Source: Patescibacteria group bacterium (GTDB lineage: Bacteria > Patescibacteriota > Minisyncoccia > Phycocordibacterales > UBA1006). From it: a stretch of DNA of 39,760 nt. Every line of letters begins with the position of its first letter. Position 1 is the stretch's first letter. Below, in pieces: positions 34,924 through 39,760 of this stretch. A model generated the notes under the pieces. That model did not search any database and was not told where the DNA came from. It saw only the letters and a program-made list of their open reading frames with translations. Location of the stretch: the NCBI GenBank assembly GCA_028286885.1, contig JAQBQS010000006.1:1-39760 (forward strand), given 5' to 3'. Made by a program: the position numbers and the translations under genes.

Positions 34924-35637
34924 ATGGAAAACATCAGCGACCTTCTCAAAAAGCTTTTCCCGCCTAAAAAGCAGACCTTCCAATTTCCCTACGACAAATC
35001 TGATTCTATGAATTTCCACCATGGTTTAAATAACTGGGGATCGCAGGCTGATGCTCCAGGAATCTTTGCTCCCATTTGGGAAAAAGTTATTAAGAACCAT
35101 CCCGAGCTTTCCTGCCTATCATCTTCTCCGTTGAATGGAATGTACAATCTGGCTTCAATTTTTAATGGAGAATCTGACATGCAGAATAGTTTCTCGGGCA
35201 TCGTTGTTCTTGACGGAAAAGAGTTTCCTTACAAGCTTGCAATGTTCAATCCGGGGAAGGAACCTGGCGTAACCCTAAAGTTTTCTCATCAAGTGTTCAC
35301 CATGGAGCTCTCCTGCAAGAAATGGGATATGGCGTATCGTAAGTTCGATTACTCTGAAGACCGAACCTTTACTCTTGAAATAAGACGATCTGATACTAAT
35401 CAAGAATTCAGTATCATTCCTCATGCCATTATTTTCAGAGGTCCGGTAACGTTCTCTTCCTGGTTCGGGCTTGTAAAAAAGCCGGGAATCATAAAAATCT
35501 GGTGGAGGACCCACTATGACAAATACGAACTGGGTTATCCAAAAGGTGATAACTCAATAGAGCTTCAGGAATTCTGGCCATTCGTAAATATCTTGCAGCT
35601 TATTTTTCTTGAACCTCTTGGTCTCAAATACAGATAA
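34924..35637 (+). CDS. protein of unknown function (237 aa)
   Basis: Soluble protein without signal peptide, rich in aromatic residues (QTFQFPYDKSDSMNFHHGLNNWG, VTFSSWFGLVKKPGIIKIWWRTHYDKYELGYP, EFWPFVNILQLIFLEPLGL). Not recognised. It follows the lipoprotein gene by 65 nt with a terminator between, and has a G-poor leader (TTAAAAACAAAAAA) without a Shine-Dalgarno sequence. A hydrophobic end might dock on a membrane. Partial read-through from the lipoprotein promoters is possible. Confidence 0.75.
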   Translation: MENISDLLKKLFPPKKQTFQFPYDKSDSMNFHHGLNNWGSQADAPGIFAPIWEKVIKNHPELSCLSSSPLNGMYNLASIFNGESDMQNSFSGIVVLDGKEFPYKLAMFNPGKEPGVTLKFSHQVFTMELSCKKWDMAYRKFDYSEDRTFTLEIRRSDTNQEFSIIPHAIIFRGPVTFSSWFGLVKKPGIIKIWWRTHYDKYELGYPKGDNSIELQEFWPFVNILQLIFLEPLGLKYR

Positions 35638-35650
35638 ATTATGTTAACGC

Positions 35651-35680
35651 AAAAGCCGAACGTACCGTTCGGCTTTTTTT
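35651..35680. terminator. bidirectional terminator
   Basis: AAAAGCCGAACG/CGTTCGGCTTTT, 12-bp perfect stem, loop TAC, between the convergent genes ending at 35637 and 35680. Confidence 0.92.
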
Positions 35681-36462
35681 TATTTCTTCCCCATCTTCCA
35701 CTGAACCGAAAACAGCTTCTTCATATTGTCCGCAATCGTACGGTTGGTGATCTGGATGCCGACCAGATGATTCTGTTCGAACGAGAGAATGCTCGCCGTA
35801 TCTCCCAAGATGTACAGCGCGAAATTCTTGAGCGTGTCTTTTTTGTTCATCTTTTTAACAGAGAGGCCTTTTCTCGACTTGTAATACGTCGAATGTTTTT
35901 TCTCTTCAGTCGAATCGTTGATCAAGAGCTCCGTTGCGATATTTTTTTCTTTGCGGATCGCCTTGATCGAAACGTGCCATTCCTTGTCGAAGATGAATTT
36001 CCAATCCGGCTGCCAGACGAACTCGTCGCGCATGATGTGAAACGTTTCATTCGGGTTGGATTCTCGCAGCATCGATCGGTAAATTTTCTTCAAGCCCTCT
36101 TGCCCCTCGAAGACGGTGATCTTCGGAATGCTGACCATGCCTCGCAATTGTCCGATCGTCGACTCGAGCCCCGAGAGGATTTTCTTGCGCTCGGTGATCT
36201 TCTTTGATTCGGCGTCGAGGGATGCTTGGAGTGCAGACAGGTCTTCTGCGAAGAATTGCTTCACTTCGTTGCGGTGTGTTGTTCCTACGAACCCTTTGCT
36301 GATGAGAACGGAGAGGGTCGTGTAAACGCTGCTGCGTGAGAGATTACATTTCTTCGCGATTAACGCTGCCCCCATCGGAGACTGTTCTAAGAGCGCGGCG
36401 TAGATCTGGGACTCGTAATCGCCAAGTCCCAGGGCTTCGAGTTGTGGTGCGAGATGCTGCAT
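35680..36462 (-). CDS. TrmB-like transcription regulator (copy 3)
   Basis: 260 residues from MQHLAPQLEALGLGDYESQIYAALLEQSPMGAALIAKKC. The winged helix continues NLSRSSVYTTLSVLISKGFVGTTH, then a coiled coil (AESKKITERKKILSGLESTI) and the effector domain with ITVFEGQEGLKKIYRSML, ending NMKKLFSVQWKMGKK, like copies 1 and 2. I start at this ATG rather than 22 codons upstream because family similarity begins here and a dyad (36474-36491) lies 12 nt before it. Divergent from a cupin-like gene. Confidence 0.88.
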   Translation of the reverse strand: MQHLAPQLEALGLGDYESQIYAALLEQSPMGAALIAKKCNLSRSSVYTTLSVLISKGFVGTTHRNEVKQFFAEDLSALQASLDAESKKITERKKILSGLESTIGQLRGMVSIPKITVFEGQEGLKKIYRSMLRESNPNETFHIMRDEFVWQPDWKFIFDKEWHVSIKAIRKEKNIATELLINDSTEEKKHSTYYKSRKGLSVKKMNKKDTLKNFALYILGDTASILSFEQNHLVGIQITNRTIADNMKKLFSVQWKMGKK

Positions 36463-36473
36463 ATAAATAGTGT

Positions 36474-36491
36474 TGTCGTAAGTGTACGACA
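36474..36491. promoter_or_regulatory. dyad operator candidate of TrmB-like copy 3
   Basis: TGTCGTA-AGTG-TACGACA, perfect 7-bp arms, in the 99-bp gap between copy 3 (-) and the cupin-like gene (+). Confidence 0.6.
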
Positions 36492-36561
36492 CATTGAGCA
36501 TTATTGCAACTGGGCGTACATTGAACATGAAGATTCATTATTCATTCTAAATTACAAACAT

Positions 36562-37080
36562 ATGAACAAGTACCCAAACGGCCACTGGCTCGGCATTCTG
36601 ACTGATATTGAAATAGCGCTTCCCCAATTGCTTAGGCAGCGGGATTCTTGGAACAGCGTCTATGTAGATTACGAGGAACCGGTCGTCGAACGCCTCTGGA
36701 TGCAATATGGCAACTACCGCATTTCGCTCCACAAGATCCATGTGCCGACTACCAAGTCTGCGCTCTTTCATCCTCATCCTTGGCCCTCGGCTATGAGAAT
36801 TGTAAACGGCGTCTACCGAATGGATGTCGGATACGGCGAGGGTTCCGTGCCGCCGCCCGTAATGGCAACCATTCTTCTTCCTGCCGGATCGACGTATGAG
36901 ATGGCGGATCCCGACGGATGGCATTCGGTGTCCCCTGTTTCACGCGCGACCTATACCGTCATGGTGACTGGAAAACCTTGGAAACGCGAATCGCCCAAGA
37001 GTTCAAATACTCTTCGTACCCTGACGGATGCGGAACGCGAGCATCTCTTTGAAATATTCAGCAGTTATTATTCTGAGTAA
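36562..37080 (+). CDS. cupin-like protein divergent from TrmB-like copy 3
   Basis: 172 residues. The barrel-like middle YRISLHKIHVPTTKSALFHPHPWPSAMRIVNGVYRMDVGYGEG ... MATILLPAGSTYEMADPDGWHSVSPVSRATYTVMVTG has the cupin layout: His-x-His in FHPHPWPSA for motif 1 and the GWHSVSP histidine for motif 2. The second metal ligand set is partly unclear. No substrate can be named. I start at MNKYPNGHWLG because the upstream frame lies in the control region. Single-gene unit with terminator. Confidence 0.8.
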   Translation: MNKYPNGHWLGILTDIEIALPQLLRQRDSWNSVYVDYEEPVVERLWMQYGNYRISLHKIHVPTTKSALFHPHPWPSAMRIVNGVYRMDVGYGEGSVPPPVMATILLPAGSTYEMADPDGWHSVSPVSRATYTVMVTGKPWKRESPKSSNTLRTLTDAEREHLFEIFSSYYSE

Positions 37081-37087
37081 TCCAAAG

Positions 37088-37117
37088 AAAAGACCAGCCA
37101 TACGGTTGGTCTTTTTC
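37088..37117. terminator. bidirectional terminator
   Basis: AAAAGACCAGCC/GGTTGGTCTTTT with loop ATAC, between the stops at 37080 (+) and 37117 (-). Confidence 0.88.
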
Positions 37118-38601
37118 TATTTCACCCCATGTTTCACATGAAGCTTCTTCACCTCCTCCTCTTCCAATTCCTCTTTTGCTTCCTTTCCTGCTTCACCGAG
37201 CGCTCGCAGTTCCGCGTCTGATAAATGTTCAAGTTCTCGCACGCGGCTACTCAGAGTTTCAACGGTATTCTTGGCAGGATCTTCCAAGACTTCCTCAAGA
37301 AGCGCGTGCAGCATCCATCCCATCCTCGGTCCCGGTTTCACACCGAGATCTTTCATGAGATAATGCCCATCGATTTTCAGCTGTGAAACGCTGATCGGAT
37401 CACGCAGACATTCTTCAATCATTGCGTGATATTTGCGCAATCGATAAGGCGCTTCAGGCTTGCTCATCCCGACACGATCGCATTCGCGGATCTTCATCAG
37501 TTCCCAGATGTTGTCTGCGCCGATATTTGCAATGATGCGGCGCACGGGCGACAGCGTGATCGTTTCCGTATCTGAGAAGAACATATGATAGCGAACGAGT
37601 TTCACGACCATGTCGGTGTCGGCTTTGGAGAATTTCATGCGCTCCATTATTTTTTGAGCCATGCGCGCGCCGACAACCTCGTGTCCGTAGAACGTCCACT
37701 CCTTTTTCGTGCCGGGCCTTCGCGTGCGCGGTTTCCCGATATCGTGAAACAAGGCGGCAAGTCGAACATGAAATGAGAAATTCTTGTCGGCCGCATGCTG
37801 GCATGCCATGACGAGGTGCGTGAAGACGTCGAACTTGTGCACGCCTCCCTGTTCGCATCCGTCGCCTTCCATTATCTCGGGCAAAATCATTTCGAGAATG
37901 CCAAGCTGTTTCATGAGTCCAATTCCAATTGCGGGTTCGTTTGAATTCACCATTTTCACAAACTCATCGCGAATGCGTTCTTGTGAAACGTTCGCAAGTA
38001 AATTTTTCTTTTTCAAGATGGCATCGAGCGTTTCATGTGAAACAGCAAACCCAAGTTGTGCAGCAAATCGAACTGCGCGCATCATGCGCAAGGCGTCTTC
38101 GTTGAATCGTTCGTTCGCTTCTCCTACCGTGCGGATGATTTTATTTTTTATATCTGCAAGTCCGTTATAGAAATCAGTTGTTTCATGTGAAACAGGGTCG
38201 TATGCGAGTGCGTTCATCGTAAAGTCTCGGCGCATCAAGTCGTCGGATAATTTTTCCGCGAACTCAATGGCGTCAGGATGTCGATTGTCGCTATAAGTCG
38301 TTTCACGGCGATACGGCGTGATCTCGATCTGTCGGACATTCGAATCGTGAGGTTCGTTTTCAAATACGACCGCAACGGTTCCGAAGGTATTCTCGTAAAC
38401 GACCTTGATTCCATCTTCTTCTTTTCCTTCAAACAGTTTCACGATATCCTCCGGTTTTGCATTTGTCGTAATATCAAAATCTTTGGGAACTTTTCCCATG
38501 ACGAAATCGCGCACGCATCCGCCGACGAGGTATGCGTCATATCCGGCAGCTTTGAGCGTTTCCGTTACACGTGAAACGTTTTGTGGAATTTCAAATTTCA
38601 T
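37117..38601 (-). CDS. cca: CCA-adding enzyme / poly(A) polymerase family with HD domain
   Basis: Adds or repairs the 3' CCA of tRNAs; this matters here because the tRNA-Gly gene in the window does not encode CCA. 494 residues. Class II nucleotidyltransferase head: AYLVGGCVRDFVMGKVPKDFDITT (metal-binding Asp-x-Asp), then RRDFTMNALAY, EDALRMMRAVRFAAQLGF and the RNA-binding helices. An HD domain follows (HVRLAALFHDIGKPRTRR, then VRYHMFF), which may be a phosphohydrolase. The tail is acidic and charged (EAGKEAKEELEEEEVKKL). The gene contains several parS-like palindromes. Family members may add CCA, A only or CC only; this cannot be decided here. Confidence 0.95.
   Translation of the reverse strand: MKFEIPQNVSRVTETLKAAGYDAYLVGGCVRDFVMGKVPKDFDITTNAKPEDIVKLFEGKEEDGIKVVYENTFGTVAVVFENEPHDSNVRQIEITPYRRETTYSDNRHPDAIEFAEKLSDDLMRRDFTMNALAYDPVSHETTDFYNGLADIKNKIIRTVGEANERFNEDALRMMRAVRFAAQLGFAVSHETLDAILKKKNLLANVSQERIRDEFVKMVNSNEPAIGIGLMKQLGILEMILPEIMEGDGCEQGGVHKFDVFTHLVMACQHAADKNFSFHVRLAALFHDIGKPRTRRPGTKKEWTFYGHEVVGARMAQKIMERMKFSKADTDMVVKLVRYHMFFSDTETITLSPVRRIIANIGADNIWELMKIRECDRVGMSKPEAPYRLRKYHAMIEECLRDPISVSQLKIDGHYLMKDLGVKPGPRMGWMLHALLEEVLEDPAKNTVETLSSRVRELEHLSDAELRALGEAGKEAKEELEEEEVKKLHVKHGVK
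37130..37145. promoter_or_regulatory. parS-like site 1 (weak)
   Basis: TGTTTCACATGAAGCT, 13 of 16 bases of the parS consensus TGTTTCACGTGAAACA, at the 3' end of cca. Confidence 0.4.
38029..38044. promoter_or_regulatory. parS-like site 2
   Basis: CGTTTCATGTGAAACA, 14 of 16 bases of the parS consensus; contains the exact core GTTTCATGTGAAAC. Confidence 0.6.
38179..38194. promoter_or_regulatory. parS-like site 3 (best)
   Basis: TGTTTCATGTGAAACA, 15 of 16 bases of the parS consensus, differing only in one central base. Confidence 0.65.
38563..38578. promoter_or_regulatory. parS-like site 4
   Basis: CGTTACACGTGAAACG, 13 of 16 bases with the canonical CACGTG centre, just inside the cca start. 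Confidence 0.5.
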
Positions 38602-38614
38602 AAATTTATTAAAT

Positions 38615-38740
38615 CGTCCTCCCGGGCAAGCGACGGCATCGAGCGCGACCCGGGATCCAGGTTCTGACAGCTCTGAATTTCAGAGTAACCAGCCCTGGGT
38701 CCCGGCTCGTCGCCTGATGCAGGCTCCGTCCGGGATGACG
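38615..38740. repeat. palindromic repeat element (about 126 bp)
   Basis: Two arms of about 45 bp pair imperfectly (CGTCCTCCCGGGC... against ...GTCCGGGATGACG, and CCCGGGATCCAGG against CCCTGGGTCCCGG) around an exact central palindrome CTCTGAATTTCAGAG (38671-38685). It fills the gap between cca and the DUF2007-like gene. It looks like the GC-rich dispersed repeats (CATCCCGG...GGATCCAGG type) found in many bacterial genomes, probably a non-autonomous element. Confidence 0.8.
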
Positions 38741-38744
38741 GACA

Positions 38745-38975
38745 TTAATTTCCTCTCGCTTCTAAAATTTCTCGCGCATGATCTGCGTCTTCTTGGTTCA
38801 CAAAAACATCGCGTGACGTGGTTGTGGTTCCCAGTTTGTTCGGAAGCCATCCGTCAATTCTCTCGCCACCGATGCCGATGAAGCTTTCAATCCCATGGGA
38901 CTGCAAAAGCCCGCGGATGAGTTCCGGCATATAGTCTGTGCTCGACGAATATATTTTTACGAGATTTCGTTTCAT
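38745..38975 (-). CDS. DUF2007-like small protein
   Basis: 76 residues from MKRNLVKIYSSSTDYMPELIRGLLQSHGIESFIGI, ending DVFVNQEDADHAREILEARGN. This beta-alpha-beta pattern (an initial strand, a helix with LI-x-x-LL-x-x-x-GI, and a closing V-x-x-x-D-A-x-x-A-x-x-I) fits DUF2007, called putative signal-transducing proteins, of uncertain function. The parS-like site 5 overlaps its start codon. An ATG 6 codons upstream is possible. Confidence 0.82.
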   Translation of the reverse strand: MKRNLVKIYSSSTDYMPELIRGLLQSHGIESFIGIGGERIDGWLPNKLGTTTTSRDVFVNQEDADHAREILEARGN

Positions 38976-38983
38976 GTGAAACG
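38968..38983. promoter_or_regulatory. parS-like site 5
   Basis: CGTTTCATGTGAAACG, a near-palindrome with the exact core GTTTCATGTGAAAC, at the start of the DUF2007-like gene. Confidence 0.6.
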
Positions 38984-38988
38984 TCTTG

Positions 38989-39059
38989 TGCAACCAGAGA
39001 GAATCGAACTCTCACCTCGTCCTTGGCAAGGACGCGTTCTACCACTAAACCATGGCTGC
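38989..39059 (-). tRNA. tRNA-Gly (anticodon GCC)
   Basis: 71 nt on the minus strand. Acceptor GCAGCCA pairs with TGGTTGC (one G-T); D arm TGGTTTAGTGGTAGAAC; anticodon stem and loop GTCCTTGCCAAGGAC with GCC in the loop; T arm GAGAGTTCGATTCTCTC. The 3' end continues ACA, so CCA is not encoded and must be added by the cca product. A TACGAT/TATGGT -10-like region lies just upstream (39070-39080). Confidence 0.96.
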
Positions 39060-39107
39060 AGCGAAACCGATCGTACCATAACCGGCTTCAAAAATCCAGA
39101 TCTCTTT

Positions 39108-39638
39108 TTAGAGCTTTATCCAATAAAAACGGCTGAGCGTTCCGTCTATAACTTCTTTCCTATCAAGAATTCCCTTGTTTTTCTCGATTGTTTTCCAAGA
39201 AGCAGTGTTACTGTCATCGCATGTCAGGAGCACTTTTTTATATCCAAGTTTTGCAACCTTTTTCAGCACAAGTCTTAGCATTTCGGTTGCGTAGCCTTTC
39301 CCTTGGAATTTGGGACGAACGGCATAGCCGATGTTTCCTCCATGCTCGCGGAGCGTCTTGGTGAGCTTGTGTCGAAAGGAAATTCTTCCTACGATTTTTG
39401 TACCAACCATTCCCCACCAGATGGTTTGCTGCACCATCCCCTTCTCCAAATTAATGCCAAGCCGGTCATCGCGGAGCCATTTAAAATAACGAGGCTTTAA
39501 ACTCGAGACAATATGCTTTTCATATCCGGCCCGATCCGGATTATCGATTGGCAATGCCGCAAGGGTTTCCTTCTGAAATGCAATCCATTCTTTCAGATAT
39601 TTCTTGGACGGCAGGACAAGTTTCAAGGATTGTTTCAT
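39108..39638 (-). CDS. GNAT family acetyltransferase (RimJ/RimL-like)
   Basis: 176 residues from MKQSLKLVLPSKKYLKEWIAF. The GNAT acetyl-CoA site is visible in GNIGYAVRPKFQGKGYATEMLRLVL (R/Q-x-x-G-x-G/A), preceded by the strand KIVGRISFRHKL and followed by GYKKVLLTCDDSNTASWKTIEKNKG with the typical Asn. The substrate may be a protein N-terminus, an amino acid or an antibiotic; not decidable. The start is this ATG rather than one 3 codons upstream, because TATAGT with extended TGG lies exactly 7 nt before it. Confidence 0.9.
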   Translation of the reverse strand: MKQSLKLVLPSKKYLKEWIAFQKETLAALPIDNPDRAGYEKHIVSSLKPRYFKWLRDDRLGINLEKGMVQQTIWWGMVGTKIVGRISFRHKLTKTLREHGGNIGYAVRPKFQGKGYATEMLRLVLKKVAKLGYKKVLLTCDDSNTASWKTIEKNKGILDRKEVIDGTLSRFYWIKL

Positions 39639-39645
39639 GGAAAAC

Positions 39646-39665
39646 ACTATACCATTTACAAATGG
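39646..39665. promoter_or_regulatory. -10 box and small palindrome between GNAT and tRNA-Arg
   Basis: TATAGT (39646-39651, minus strand, with TGG) is the GNAT -10 box. CCATTTACAAATGG (39652-39665) next to it is a palindrome with 6-bp arms, possibly an operator. Confidence 0.5.
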
Positions 39666-39692
39666 CTGAAAAAAGGTTACATTACTTCCCTT

Positions 39693-39760
39693 GCGCCCGT
39701 AGTGAAATGGATATCACACCAGTCTTCGGAACTGATATTCCAGGTTCGAGTCCTGGCGGG
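39693..39760 (+). tRNA. tRNA-Arg (anticodon TCG), cut by the window end
   Basis: Acceptor strand GCGCCCG, D arm GTGAAATGGATATCAC, anticodon stem and loop CAGTCTTCGGAACTG with TCG, T arm CCAGGTTCGAGTCCTGG, then CGGG of the closing acceptor strand. The last bases of the acceptor lie beyond the window, so the 3' end and any CCA are unseen. Confidence 0.88.

Noticed and set aside
36031-36050. GTGAAACGTTTCAT in TrmB-like copy 3 as a parS site
   Set aside because: The half-sites are in the reverse order (GTGAAAC then GTTTCA), so it is not parS; probably chance within coding sequence.
1-39760. CRISPR array, prophage or transposase
   Set aside because: No regularly spaced direct repeats, no phage structural genes and no transposase were seen; the only recombinase looks like Xer.

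Overview
The window looks like a piece of a Candidate Phyla Radiation (Patescibacteria, probably Parcubacteria-type) genome. Reasons: compact divergent and convergent gene packing, many small orphan proteins, single-helix exported proteins with Ala/Pro/Thr-rich linkers, TrmB-like regulators of the kind shared by archaea and CPR bacteria, and a lean housekeeping set (ksgA, pcrA/uvrD, comM/yifB, rpsO, xth, cca, two tRNA genes). TGA is used as an ordinary stop, so this is not a UGA-recoded lineage. The taxonomic placement is inference from gene style; no marker phylogeny was possible.

Layout. 1-6.8 kb: a minus-strand run of helicase, ksgA, a TSP3-motif membrane protein and a 1001-residue exported protein. 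6.9-10.5 kb: an exported orphan, then a minus-strand operon of three unknown proteins. 10.8-13.5 kb: LysM/M23 peptidoglycan hydrolase facing comM. 13.5-16.5 kb: an exported protein, a DksA-like protein with a half-lost zinc site, and a degenerate alpha/beta-hydrolase fused to a membrane anchor and an outer domain. 16.5-22.3 kb: DUF1360-like membrane protein, a winged-helix protein, a tandem pair of paralogues starting with a CGFN..ML motif, an NYN RNase-like protein, a DUF2283/DUF4258 pair, rpsO, and a tyrosine recombinase. 22.3-37.1 kb: accessory region with three TrmB-like regulators (each divergent from a small gene, two of them cupins), a YecM-like protein, a methyltransferase, exonuclease III, two ECF-type sigma factors, orphan exported proteins and a CNNM/CorC-type transporter. 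37.1-39.8 kb: cca, a palindromic repeat element, a DUF2007-like protein, tRNA-Gly, a GNAT acetyltransferase and the start of tRNA-Arg.

How genes are expressed. Two kinds of 5' end are visible. Fifteen genes, mostly housekeeping, have a -10 box (TATACT, TATAAT, TATAGT or close) ending 6-8 nt before the ATG, often with an extended TGn, which implies leaderless mRNA. Many accessory genes instead have a consensus TTGACA/-10 promoter and a G-poor, A-rich leader without a Shine-Dalgarno sequence. Almost every convergent junction has one perfect hairpin serving both genes, often with a stop codon inside it.

Most notable signals: a cluster of parS-like palindromes (three exact copies of GTTTCATGTGAAAC plus two weaker) at 37.1-39.0 kb; the three TrmB-like regulators with dyad operators, one region having two promoters and two dyads with identical 12-nt spacing; a 24-bp perfect hairpin at 16479-16529; two palindromic repeat elements, one in frame inside a gene; and two probable frameshift or read-through loci.
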